From: Robiginitalea marina
GTDB lineage: Bacteria > Bacteroidota > Bacteroidia > Flavobacteriales > Flavobacteriaceae
DNA: 64,000 bases
Assembly (NCBI RefSeq): GCF_024006985.1
Contig: NZ_JAMXIB010000001.1
Coordinates: 558,001 to 622,000 of the forward strand
Direction of reading: 5' to 3'
Shown in pieces: positions 1 through 7,476 of this stretch. The notes under the pieces are model-generated. The model searched no databases. It was given only the letters and a program-made list of their open reading frames with translations, and was not told the origin of the DNA. How positions within the stretch are numbered: the stretch's first letter is position 1; the number at the start of each line of letters is the position of its first letter. Made by a program: the position numbers and the translations under genes.

Positions 1-1
1 G

Positions 2-862
2 GCCCTTGCCAGTATTTTGTATAAAAATTTCTATTACAAGGAGAAGTATCCCTTTTGGCACCGGCAGGTCATTGGTGAAGGTGTCCTTCACGACCTTCCG
101 GCCGATTTCTACGACTACCGCAGCCAGGTTTCCTACGACAACCCGAACCTGACTTTCCTGAAACCGTACTACGATTTCATGCTCTACCATATAGGTAACC
201 TCGCCTTTATGGGATGCCAGAAATCCTGTGATATGGATCAGGCAAAGATCAGGAACCAGCTGCACTTCAACCAGCACCAGCTCCAGCTGATCGACAGCCT
301 CGTTACCGGTCAGGACTTGCGGGATAACCTTTTCCGGACCGTAGCCTTTGAATACCTGCTAAAAAATGACACGGAAGAGAATTTCGAGATTTTCATGGAG
401 GATTTCCATGCCCGCTCCGGCGAAAACAGGCACCTGGAGGAAATCAACCATCTAAGCGAGTCCATCCGCAACCTCAGGCCCAATGTGGAGTTGCCCGCCC
501 TTCTGGTGGAAAACACCGAAGGGGAAAACCTCAGCCTGAAGGATATCGCCTCCAGGGGAAAAGTAGTCTTCTATTTCTGGTCGGGGCCAGAACCGCGACA
601 CCTGGTCAACATCACCCGCAGGGTACATGACCTGAGCGAAAAACATCCCGATACCCGATTTGTGGGGATTTGCCTGCGAACCAGCCGTGACCGGTGGAAA
701 ACCCTACTTGGGAACCATGGGCTCAAAGAAGAAGACCAGTTCTGGACCGGGGATTTCCAAAGTTTCGCCCATACGCTGGTGGTCTACCACCCCTTCAAAA
801 GTATCCTTACCAAGGACGGCCGTATCATCGACGGGTTTGCCAACCTGAATACCTCATTCTAG
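2..862 (+). CDS. Thioredoxin-fold (TlpA-like) protein, 5' partial
   Basis: The frame is open to the left edge, so the N terminus lies outside the window. The last ~120 residues resemble a TlpA/AhpC-type thioredoxin fold: a short strand followed by KVVFYFWSGPEPRH, then a helix and a second strand (RFVGICLR). In redox-active relatives the position after the Trp carries CxxC; here it reads WSGPEPRH, so both catalytic cysteines are absent. The upstream ~150 residues are helical and resemble the N-terminal region of Bacteroidota TlpA-like exported proteins. The visible part has two isolated Cys (CQKSC). The likely location is periplasmic, but no signal peptide can be seen. A structural or binding role rather than disulfide reduction is inferred; substrate unknown. 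Confidence 0.7.
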   Translation, partial: ALASILYKNFYYKEKYPFWHRQVIGEGVLHDLPADFYDYRSQVSYDNPNLTFLKPYYDFMLYHIGNLAFMGCQKSCDMDQAKIRNQLHFNQHQLQLIDSLVTGQDLRDNLFRTVAFEYLLKNDTEENFEIFMEDFHARSGENRHLEEINHLSESIRNLRPNVELPALLVENTEGENLSLKDIASRGKVVFYFWSGPEPRHLVNITRRVHDLSEKHPDTRFVGICLRTSRDRWKTLLGNHGLKEEDQFWTGDFQSFAHTLVVYHPFKSILTKDGRIIDGFANLNTSF

Positions 863-919
863 GCAGTTTTCTCAGATGCGCATTAACCGGGGGATCGCTT
901 GCCCGGACAAGCGGTCGCT

Positions 920-1576
920 TCAGGAATTTCCTTTGCGATAATCTTCCAGGAACTTTTCAAGACCGATATCGGTGAGGGGGTGCTTAAGCAGGCCCTCAAT
1001 TGAGGAAAGGGGCCCGGTCATGACATCGGCCCCGAGCTTCGCACAGGCAATGATGTGCATCGTATGGCGGATGGAAGCAGCCAGGATTTCCGTTTCAAAC
1101 TCGTAGTTGTCGTAGATCTCCCGGATTTCCGCAATCAGGTTCAGCCCGTCGGTGGAGATATCATCGAGCCGCCCGATGAAGGGGGAAACATAACTTGCGC
1201 CTGCCTTGGCGGCCACCAGGGCCTGGCCTGCAGAAAAAACCAGGGTACAGTTGGTGCGGATCCCTTTTTCGGAAAAATACCGCAGGGCCTTTACCCCGTC
1301 GCGGATCATCGGGACCTTTACCACGATCTGTTCGTGGAGGTCAGCCAATTCTTCCCCCTCACGCACCATCTGGTCGAAGGTCGTGCCAATCACCTCAGCG
1401 GAAACGTCACCCTCCACAATGTTGCAGATATCCACATAATGCTTCAAAATGTTGTTCCTTCCGGTAATCCCCTCCTTGGCCATAAGGGAAGGGTTGGTGG
1501 TTACCCCATCCAGGACGCCGAGTTCCTGGGCTTCACGGATTTGGTCTATGTTCGCGGTATCGATAAAGAATTTCAT
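920..1576 (-). CDS. tal: Transaldolase (fructose-6-phosphate aldolase-like subfamily)
   Basis: 218 residues, the usual length of the short TalC/MipB subfamily. It begins MKFFIDTANIDQIREA and has TTNPS near residue 27, the Schiff-base lysine in VVKVP (K87), and NCTLVFSAGQA followed by SPFIGRLDD. These are hallmarks of class I aldolases of this group. It transfers a dihydroxyacetone unit between sugar phosphates in the non-oxidative pentose phosphate pathway, in the cytosol. Members split between true transaldolase and fructose-6-phosphate aldolase activity; sequence alone does not settle it, though most Bacteroidota copies are annotated as transaldolase. It has its own promoter candidate just upstream on the minus strand. 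Confidence 0.95.
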   Translation of the reverse strand: MKFFIDTANIDQIREAQELGVLDGVTTNPSLMAKEGITGRNNILKHYVDICNIVEGDVSAEVIGTTFDQMVREGEELADLHEQIVVKVPMIRDGVKALRYFSEKGIRTNCTLVFSAGQALVAAKAGASYVSPFIGRLDDISTDGLNLIAEIREIYDNYEFETEILAASIRHTMHIIACAKLGADVMTGPLSSIEGLLKHPLTDIGLEKFLEDYRKGNS

Positions 1577-1622
1577 GGATAAATGTGGTTTGAATGAGCT
1601 GGAAAAACGAGCGTTCCCCGGG

Positions 1623-1651
1623 CAAAACTACAATTTATAATGGTTCAGCAA
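1623..1651 (-). promoter_or_regulatory. Promoter candidate for the transaldolase gene
   Basis: On the minus strand TAGTTTTG (1623-1630) fits the Bacteroidota -7 consensus TAnnTTTG, and a TTG (1649-1651) lies 18 bases upstream as a -33 box. The predicted transcript would start about 40 bases before the transaldolase ATG. It overlaps the 3' end of the upstream dehydrogenase gene. Confidence 0.5.
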
Positions 1652-2443
1652 CAGGCGTTCGTAGATTTTGTCGGGGAGGATTTTTTTCAGAACCAACGAC
1701 AGACGCTGCAGGAAACTGCCGGCCGTATAATGCACTTTCGGGTGGCGCTGCTGCAGAATCTGGTATACTTTTCGGGCAAGTACCACGGGGTCTTTCCCCG
1801 AGGCCACGTGTTGGTCCATGAGGTCGAGGGTGCGCCCGTAGGGCTCCCGGTAAGGGGAGCCCTGGAGCATCGGGCAATGGTATCTGCCGGCGGCAATGTT
1901 GGTAGCAAAGTCCCCCGGGGCAAGGTTAGCCATCCGTATGCCGAATTCCCGGATTTCCATCCGGTAGGCCTCGGTAATGATCCCCAGGGCCCCTTTTGAG
2001 GCCGAATAAAACCCCCGGTAAGGAAGGCCCATGTAGCCCGCCACAGAGGTGATATTCAGGATGAAGCCCTTCCGGTGCTGACGCATGTGCGGTAAAACCG
2101 CGCGGATTACCCTTAGCGGGCCGTGAAAGTTTGTTTCGAAGGCATCCCCCACAGCCTCCCCGGGAGTCTCCTCGATCGGGCCCGTAATACCGACTCCGGC
2201 ATTGTTGATCAGTATATCGACACGGCCTTCCCGCCCGATAAGTTCCGCAATAGCCGCCTCGACGGAGGAGCTTTGCCGCACATCCATCTGAAGCAGGGGG
2301 AACAGGTCAAAACCGGGATATTTTTCAGGGCTGCGCGCAGTTCCATAAACCCGGTAACCGCGCGAAGCCAGGTACTGGCCCGTGGCCTTTCCCAGGCCGG
2401 AAGCCCCGCCCGTGATCAGAACAACTTCACTGTGATGCGCCAT
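1628..2443 (-). CDS. Short-chain dehydrogenase/reductase (SDR)
   Basis: 271 residues with the classical SDR layout: the nucleotide-binding motif TGGASGLGKATG near residue 11, NNAGVG, and the catalytic Tyr/Lys in FYSASKGALG after a Ser-containing strand (NITSVAG). It is a soluble NAD(P)-dependent oxidoreductase. The basic TARSPEK after the second strand leans towards NADP(H). The C-terminal ~80 residues are long and basic, as in SDRs acting on lipids or sterol-like compounds, but the substrate cannot be read from the sequence. It ends 51 bases before the transaldolase start on the same strand. Confidence 0.85.
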   Translation of the reverse strand: MAHHSEVVLITGGASGLGKATGQYLASRGYRVYGTARSPEKYPGFDLFPLLQMDVRQSSSVEAAIAELIGREGRVDILINNAGVGITGPIEETPGEAVGDAFETNFHGPLRVIRAVLPHMRQHRKGFILNITSVAGYMGLPYRGFYSASKGALGIITEAYRMEIREFGIRMANLAPGDFATNIAAGRYHCPMLQGSPYREPYGRTLDLMDQHVASGKDPVVLARKVYQILQQRHPKVHYTAGSFLQRLSLVLKKILPDKIYERLLLNHYKL

Positions 2444-2518
2444 ACCTGCAAAGAAATGAAAAAAGCAGCGTTTTTGCTGCCTGCCAGGAGGGGTACCTCT
2501 GAGAATGGGGTAAAAAAA

Positions 2519-2616
2519 ACGGCAAGCTACCTACATCGCACCGCTACGACCGCTTACCCTTGCTGCGTTCCCGCCCTGGGGGATTCTGCAGGAGCTGGTC
2601 GTGTAGGACTTGCCGC
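2519..2616 (-). ncRNA. ffs: Signal recognition particle RNA (small bacterial 4.5S type)
   Basis: Read on the minus strand, GGCAAG at 2614-2609 pairs with CTTGCC at 2526-2521, closing a long hairpin of about 95 bases. The apical part contains GGGCGGGAACGCAGCAAGGG, the conserved SRP domain IV core (symmetric loop with GGAA-type tetraloop region and AGCA side) bound by Ffh. This is the short SRP RNA lacking the Alu domain. It guides membrane and secreted proteins co-translationally together with Ffh and FtsY. It sits between the SDR gene and the glutaminyl cyclase gene. End positions are good to within a few bases. Confidence 0.9.
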
Positions 2617-2730
2617 GTGCAAATATAAGACCTTTTTTGGGTTTGGGACAAAGCGAATACCTCCTTAATTTAGCAAAGCACCAAATAGCCCGGTTTGCGT
2701 TACATCGGGCAAGGCAAAAAAAACAGGCAA

Positions 2731-3774
2731 ATGGGTCTTTGGAAATCATCAGTGGCATTGGCATTCTTAAATTTGTTCCTGGCTTGCGGGGAAACCGACC
2801 CGTCGAAGCAGTTCTCCCTGGTCCTCGACGAAGGCGGGGGGAAGTTTACCGCCGGGGCGCAGATTGGCGTGCGCCTCGAGAACCTGGAGGGCCTTGGCGT
2901 GGATTCCCTCAGTTACTTCCTGGAAGGCACCCCCCTCCGGGCCGAGGGTAACCGGGTCACCCTTGCGTCCCAAACCCTGGGCAGCAAAACCCTGCAGGCC
3001 CGGTTCCGCTCCGGGGGAAAATGGATTACGCTCGAAAAGGACATCCTCCTGCTCGCGAACACGAAACCGGAGGTTTATTCCTATGAGGTTTTAGCTACAT
3101 ACCCCCACGACCGGGGGGCCTTTACACAGGGACTGGAATTCCATGGCGATACGCTCTACGAAAGCACGGGACGCAAGGGGGCTTCTACCCTAAGGAAGGT
3201 AGATTACCGAAGCGGAAGGGTTCTGAAGTCGGTCGCGCTCGACAAACAGTACTTCGGGGAGGGGATTACCATCTGGAAAGACACCATTGCCATGCTCACC
3301 TGGAAGGAAGGCATTGGTTTCCTGTACGACCGGGAAAGCCTGGAACCCATAGGGTCCTTTTCTTACGGGCAAAGTCGCGAAGGATGGGGGCTCTGCAACG
3401 ACGGGCAAAGCATCTACAAAAGTGACGGTACCGAGAAAATATGGCGCCTAAACCCGGTTACCCTCAGGGAAGAAGGCTTTATTCAGACCGTAACGGACCG
3501 TTCTATATTCAATAAAGCCAATGAGCTCGAATACGCGGGGGGAAAGATCTATGCCAATGTCTGGCAAAAAGAAAGCATGATGATCATCGATCCGCAAACC
3601 GGGGCCATTGAGGGGGTAGTGAACTTCGGGGGGCTCCGCGACCAGGTAACCCCTCACCGGGAACTGGATGTTTTCAACGGGGTTGCCTACCATCGGCAAC
3701 GGGGGACCTTCTTTGTGACGGGCAAGCACTGGGACAAGCTTTTCGAAGTCAGGATCGTGAAAAAAGGGGAATGA
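2731..3774 (+). CDS. Glutaminyl-peptide cyclotransferase lipoprotein (plant/bacterial beta-propeller type)
   Basis: 347 residues from the ATG at 2731, chosen because it opens a lipoprotein signal (MGLWKSSVALAFLNLFLACGE); a longer frame from an upstream TTG would bury the signal. An N-terminal ~100-residue Ig-like region precedes the conserved glutamine-cyclotransferase propeller: FTQGLEFHGDTLYESTG, YFGEGI, EGWGLCNDG, SDGTEKIWRLNP, NELEYAGGKIYANVW, and the C-terminal LDVFNGVAYH and FFVTGKHWDKLFEV. The enzyme converts N-terminal glutamine to pyroglutamate. Placement on the periplasmic side suggests it modifies exported proteins, as known for Bacteroidota homologues. It overlaps the next gene by four bases (ATGA), so the two are probably co-transcribed. 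Confidence 0.93.
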   Translation: MGLWKSSVALAFLNLFLACGETDPSKQFSLVLDEGGGKFTAGAQIGVRLENLEGLGVDSLSYFLEGTPLRAEGNRVTLASQTLGSKTLQARFRSGGKWITLEKDILLLANTKPEVYSYEVLATYPHDRGAFTQGLEFHGDTLYESTGRKGASTLRKVDYRSGRVLKSVALDKQYFGEGITIWKDTIAMLTWKEGIGFLYDRESLEPIGSFSYGQSREGWGLCNDGQSIYKSDGTEKIWRLNPVTLREEGFIQTVTDRSIFNKANELEYAGGKIYANVWQKESMMIIDPQTGAIEGVVNFGGLRDQVTPHRELDVFNGVAYHRQRGTFFVTGKHWDKLFEVRIVKKGE

Positions 3775-4160
3775 AAAAATACCATAAAGACCTGGTGGTA
3801 ACTGCAGGGGACCTCGATGCGCTGCAACATGTAAACAATGTGCGGTACCTCGAGTGGGTGCAGGAGGTCTCCGGGGAGCACTGGGAGCAACTCGCCCTTC
3901 CCGGGTGGGACGAAAAATACCTTTGGGTGGTGAAAAGCCATTCCATTGCCTACCACCGCCCTGCCCTGGAAGGAATGGTGCTGCGGCTATCCACCTTTGT
4001 GCCGGAAGCCCGTGGTGCCCTGTGCCGCCGGGTAGTGGAGGTCGCAGAGAAAGCTACGGGGGTTTGCCTTGCAGATTGTTCCACCGAATGGGTCCTGCTC
4101 GACCGGGCCGGCAACAGGCCCGTTCGCATGCCGGAGGAGATCCGGCTTGCTTTTACATAG
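3771..4160 (+). CDS. Acyl-CoA thioesterase, hot-dog fold (4HBT family)
   Basis: 129 residues, typical for a single hot-dog domain. The motif GDLDALQHVNNVRYLEWVQE carries the family Asp/His/Asn signature that positions the thioester, followed by a central strand region (SIAYHRPALEG). It hydrolyses acyl-CoA (or acyl-ACP) thioesters in the cytosol; chain preference is unknown. The start codon overlaps the glutaminyl cyclase stop (ATGA), implying translational coupling without an obvious functional link. A second, more YbgC-like thioesterase is at 49414. Confidence 0.88.
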   Translation: MKKYHKDLVVTAGDLDALQHVNNVRYLEWVQEVSGEHWEQLALPGWDEKYLWVVKSHSIAYHRPALEGMVLRLSTFVPEARGALCRRVVEVAEKATGVCLADCSTEWVLLDRAGNRPVRMPEEIRLAFT

Positions 4161-4215
4161 GTACCTACCCCCTTCAGGGCATACCCGCTTGCAGCGGGGA
4201 CAGGCGCGAATGAGG

Positions 4216-4276
4216 AAAACCATAAATATTCTATGGTTTTTATATAGCCGCAAAATACAGGGGATCACTACCTTGG
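4216..4276 (+). promoter_or_regulatory. Palindromic activator-type promoter element, left copy
   Basis: AAAACCATA (4216-4224), seven bases, TATGGTTTT (4232-4240) form a perfect 9-bp inverted repeat. Two bases later TATAGCC (4243-4249) occupies the -33 slot, and after exactly 19 bases TACCTTGG (4269-4276) matches the -7 consensus TAnnTTTG at all but one position. The right copy at 8198-8258 has identical spacing at every step. The palindrome centre is 41 bases before the -7 box. The implied transcript start near 4282 supports the GTG start at 4295 for the LytTR gene. I infer a dimeric activator site; the binding protein is not proven. Confidence 0.75.
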
Positions 4277-4294
4277 GAGATATTTCAGCACCCT

Positions 4295-5026
4295 GTGGAA
4301 TACGCCTATGGCATCATATCCTCCAATGCGGCCACAAGCCTGCAACTCCAGCATTTCATGCAAGAGCACGATGCCTTCTATTGCGTATCCGTAGACCCCA
4401 CCGCCGGGGAAGGCATGAAAAACCTGCTGAAATTCAAGCCCGATGTGGTCTTTGTGGACCTCGACGGGCAGGCTGCCGAATGCTTCCGGATGTGGGGGGA
4501 ACTGGCACAATACCTCGAGGCACTCCCGGCAGGGGTGGCCCTGGCGTCGACCAACAGCTACGCCTATGATGCCCTTAAAAGCCAGTTCTTCGATTACTGG
4601 ATCCTCCCCCTTGAGGAATTTGAAATCAGGAAGACCCTATTGAAACTCCAGAAACGCCTGCCCAGGCCTGAAGTGCCCACTACCATCTGCCTGCAGTCTT
4701 ACAAGGATTACCAGTACCTGAACACCCGCGATATCCTCTACCTGCAAGCCGACAACAATGCTACTGATTTTGTGCTGGCCGACGGGCGCCGGGTAAGTGC
4801 CTATAAAACCCTGAAGAGTTTTGAAGGGCAACTCCCGCCAAACTTTGTGCGGATCCACCAGAGCTACATCCTGAACTGCGATTACGTTTCGCGCATCCAC
4901 TATGGCAAAAACCGGTGTACCCTCCGGGGCGGCCGTACGGAGCTCCCGTTCTCGCGGGGTTACCGGAAAAATGTGGATGCCCTGAAGGAACTCCTCACCC
5001 AGAAAGCCTACCTGGGGCATTCATGA
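4295..5026 (+). CDS. LytTR-family response regulator with a degenerate receiver
   Basis: 243 residues. Residues 1-120 have a CheY-like layout but key residues have decayed. The acidic pocket that should be DD is SSN (9-11) and the conserved lysine is Leu (YWILP, L104), while the Asp of VFVDLD (D55) and a Ser/Thr at 85-86 remain. Residues ~128-235 form a LytTR DNA-binding domain (DILYLQADNNATDFVLADG, LPPNFVRIHQSYILN, LPFSRGYRKNV). Such proteins bind direct repeats and control target genes. A start at GTG 4295 is favoured because the -7 box at 4269-4276 lies just upstream and no in-frame ATG is better. Phosphorylation-independent control is inferred. No adjacent LytS-type kinase is seen. Confidence 0.88.
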   Translation: MEYAYGIISSNAATSLQLQHFMQEHDAFYCVSVDPTAGEGMKNLLKFKPDVVFVDLDGQAAECFRMWGELAQYLEALPAGVALASTNSYAYDALKSQFFDYWILPLEEFEIRKTLLKLQKRLPRPEVPTTICLQSYKDYQYLNTRDILYLQADNNATDFVLADGRRVSAYKTLKSFEGQLPPNFVRIHQSYILNCDYVSRIHYGKNRCTLRGGRTELPFSRGYRKNVDALKELLTQKAYLGHS

Positions 5027-5154
5027 CCAGATTCTCCCAAAACCCTGTCAAATCCTCGCAGAGGCGCACCATTGGCTAAACGCGTTGGAAATCATGCAAT
5101 AAACCTTCTGAAGGATTGTAGTTTAGGACCAGTTAATGTTCAACCAAAACCCTG

Positions 5155-5322
5155 ATGAAGATGAAAAAATTAGTCCCTATTGCCGCGATTTGCCTGTTGT
5201 TTGCCGGAACCTTTGCCTCCTGCGAGGCCGAAACTTCCGTAGAGGATACCGAAGCCCTGTACAACCTGGAAGTACAGGCCGGTGAAGATGATAACCATCA
5301 AGTAAATGGTCGGAATGGATAA
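5155..5322 (+). CDS. Small secreted lipoprotein/lipopeptide (53-55 aa)
   Basis: An ATG at 5155 (or 5161) opens a 55- or 53-codon frame ending at 5322. It has a basic start (MKKL), a hydrophobic stretch (VPIAAICLLFAGTFA) and a lipobox-like FASC, so the mature product would be a lipid-anchored peptide of about 33 residues. That peptide is acidic, then ends in polar Asn/Gly-rich sequence (HQVNGRNG). Codon usage and the following terminator (5350-5376) support a real gene. Similar short lipoproteins are common in Flavobacteriia beside TPR kinases and NarL-type regulators (recalled, not searched). A signal or ligand role for the neighbouring kinase is inference. A weak -7-like TAGTTTAG is at 5119-5126. 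Confidence 0.75.
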   Translation: MKMKKLVPIAAICLLFAGTFASCEAETSVEDTEALYNLEVQAGEDDNHQVNGRNG

Positions 5323-5349
5323 CTTTTTTAAGGGATATTCCTATTTAAA

Positions 5350-5376
5350 AGAGCCCCAGACTTCGGGGCTTTTTTA
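5350..5376 (+). terminator. Rho-independent terminator after the small lipoprotein gene
   Basis: AGCCCC (5352-5357) pairs with GGGGCT (5365-5370) across a seven-base loop and is followed by a run of T. It separates the small lipoprotein gene from the kinase gene, so the two may be expressed at different levels. Confidence 0.85.
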
Positions 5377-5403
5377 TATCTTAAAGGTAAAATACAGCGT
5401 GCC

Positions 5404-7476
5404 ATGGGTAGAGTGGTCCACATCCTTACCGCAAGCCTTGCCTTCTTTTTTGCGCATGCCCAGCAGCCCGGACCCGGGATATCGCGCCAACTGCTGGTGT
5501 GGAAGGACAGCCTTGAACGCCCCTCCACCGAAGACAGGGTCAAAAGGGAGCTGATCGGCCGGATTTTCGACAACCGGGACCACCTCTGGCCCGACACCCT
5601 GTTCCCGCATGTTCTGGCCCGGCTTTCCTACCACGCCGTGGACCTAACGGATGACTCCCTCTTTCTCGCCATCAACCGCGAGGCCCGTTTGGTGGCCCGC
5701 TCCTTCCGGGATACCCTGGCCCTGGGCAGCGCCTACTGGGACCTGGGCTGGTACCATGAAAAAACCCTGCAGCGCGACAGCGCCTACTACTATTACTTCC
5801 TGGCCAAAGACCTCCTCCAGGCCCGGGGAGACCTCGCCTCCACGGCTTCCCTCTACCGGAAGATGGCCTCGATGCAGAACCTCTTAAAGGATTACGCCGG
5901 GGCGGAGGCCAACCTGGTGGAGGCCATCAGAATTTCGGGTATTGAGGAGGATAAGAGAGGGCTCTTCCGCAGTTACCACATGTTAGGCACCAACCTGAAA
6001 GACCAGGGGTTGTACCCGGAGGCCCTGGACTATTTTGAACGGGCCAGGGGATACCTCCGGGAAATTGACGGAGGTCCCAATGAATGGTATGCCTTCTACA
6101 ACAACCTTGGGAACGTGTACCGGGCTTCAGGGAATTATCAACTGGCGGCGGAATACTATCGGCAAGCCATTGAAAATGACAGTTTAGAATACAAAAACCC
6201 GCGTGAATTCAGCCTTTACAAAACCAACCTGGCGACGGCGCTCTATGCTTTGGGTCGAATACAGGAAGCTGAAAAGGCCTACCTGGAGGCCCTGGCGATC
6301 AGGCAATCCGGAGGGAATGCTGTGGATCTGGCTTCGTCCCATTACTACCTGGCCCGTCTATACCAGGGCGAAGGCAGGGATTCCCTTGCTGAAAACCACC
6401 TGGAACAGGCCCTTGGATATGCGGAAGCCAGCAATAGCCCGGAACGGCTGCTGGAGCTCTATCCGCTTGCCGCCCAAATCGTTCCTCAGGAGGCGCCCTA
6501 TTTTTTTCAACAGTATGCAGCCCTGAACCAGGAATTACTGGAAAATGAAAGGGACGAAAGAAACCGGTTTGCCCGTATCCGCTACAATACCGAACAATAC
6601 ATCGCCCAGAATGAGGCCCTGGAGCAACAGCTCCTCCTGTGGGTGGGCATCGCCCTGGGGGTTTTCCTGCTCGGGGCAGCGGCCGTGGTGATTATCCTGC
6701 AGCGCATCCGGAACCAGAAACTGCGGTTCCAGCAGCAGCAACAGGCGGTAAACCAGGAAATTTTCAACCTGATGCTGGCCCAGAATGAGAAAATCGAACA
6801 GGAAAAACAAAAGGTGCAAAAACGCATATCCGAAGAGTTGCACGACGGGGTCCTGGGGGAATTGAACGGCATACGGATGGTGCTCCTGGGGCTTAACGGG
6901 AAATCAGACCCGGCTTCCCTCTCCATGAGGACCAAAGCCATAGAAAAGCTTCAGGGCCTGCAGGAGGATATTCGGGGGATATCCCACGAGTTGAGCAATG
7001 CGGTTTACCGTAAAATCCATAATTTTACCCATTCGCTTACTGAGTTGGCAGAAGAAATTTCCCTGGGATCGGGCCTGCACTTTAATTGCCAGTACAACCA
7101 GGATGTTGACTGGGACGCCCTTCCTGGCGAGGTGAAGATCAACCTGTACCGGGTAATCCAGGAAAGCCTGCAGAACGTGGTAAAGCACGCCAGCGCCTCG
7201 GAAGTGACCCTCCAGATGGAAGGCGACAGCACCCATCTGGAGATCCATGTCAGGGACGATGGCAAAGGCTTCAACCCGAGGCTGGCCAGAAAGGGCATAG
7301 GCCTAAAAAATATCCAGTCGCGGGTTAGGGCCATCGGAGGCAAGCTGAAGGTATCGTCAGCACCCGGAAAGGGGACAACGCTTTCGGTGCTGCTGCCATG
7401 GCCGGGAGCAAACCCCCTGGCAGGCAGCCATCCTTCCTGGAAATACAGGAATACTGAAACACTTGAAACGGGATGA
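5404..7476 (+). CDS. TPR-containing sensor histidine kinase (HisKA_3/NarX type)
   Basis: 690 residues. A signal peptide (GRVVHILTASLAFFFAHAQ) is followed by about 360 residues of tetratricopeptide-like repeats (for example YPEALDYFERARGYL, YQLAAEYYRQAIEND, IQEAEKAYLEALAIR). A coiled segment, one membrane helix (~410-434), a second coiled coil, the HisKA_3 phosphoacceptor helix RISEELHDGVLGELN (His480) and an HATPase domain (N box ESLQNVVKHA, DDGKGF, GIGLKN) complete it. The TPR region is predicted periplasmic and the kinase cytoplasmic. It probably phosphorylates the regulator encoded next, whose ATG overlaps its stop. The small lipoprotein gene directly upstream encodes a plausible periplasmic partner of the TPR region. 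Confidence 0.93.
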   Translation: MGRVVHILTASLAFFFAHAQQPGPGISRQLLVWKDSLERPSTEDRVKRELIGRIFDNRDHLWPDTLFPHVLARLSYHAVDLTDDSLFLAINREARLVARSFRDTLALGSAYWDLGWYHEKTLQRDSAYYYYFLAKDLLQARGDLASTASLYRKMASMQNLLKDYAGAEANLVEAIRISGIEEDKRGLFRSYHMLGTNLKDQGLYPEALDYFERARGYLREIDGGPNEWYAFYNNLGNVYRASGNYQLAAEYYRQAIENDSLEYKNPREFSLYKTNLATALYALGRIQEAEKAYLEALAIRQSGGNAVDLASSHYYLARLYQGEGRDSLAENHLEQALGYAEASNSPERLLELYPLAAQIVPQEAPYFFQQYAALNQELLENERDERNRFARIRYNTEQYIAQNEALEQQLLLWVGIALGVFLLGAAAVVIILQRIRNQKLRFQQQQQAVNQEIFNLMLAQNEKIEQEKQKVQKRISEELHDGVLGELNGIRMVLLGLNGKSDPASLSMRTKAIEKLQGLQEDIRGISHELSNAVYRKIHNFTHSLTELAEEISLGSGLHFNCQYNQDVDWDALPGEVKINLYRVIQESLQNVVKHASASEVTLQMEGDSTHLEIHVRDDGKGFNPRLARKGIGLKNIQSRVRAIGGKLKVSSAPGKGTTLSVLLPWPGANPLAGSHPSWKYRNTETLETG

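Noticed and set aside
4185-4199. CCCGCTTGCAGCGGG hairpin as a terminator for the thioesterase gene
   Set aside because: The stem is good but there is no T run, so intrinsic termination is doubtful.
5027-5154. Third copy of the palindrome before the small lipoprotein gene
   Set aside because: AAAACCCTG occurs twice (near 5039 and 5145) but lacks the inverted TATGGTTTT arm and the promoter spacing; only a partial half-site.
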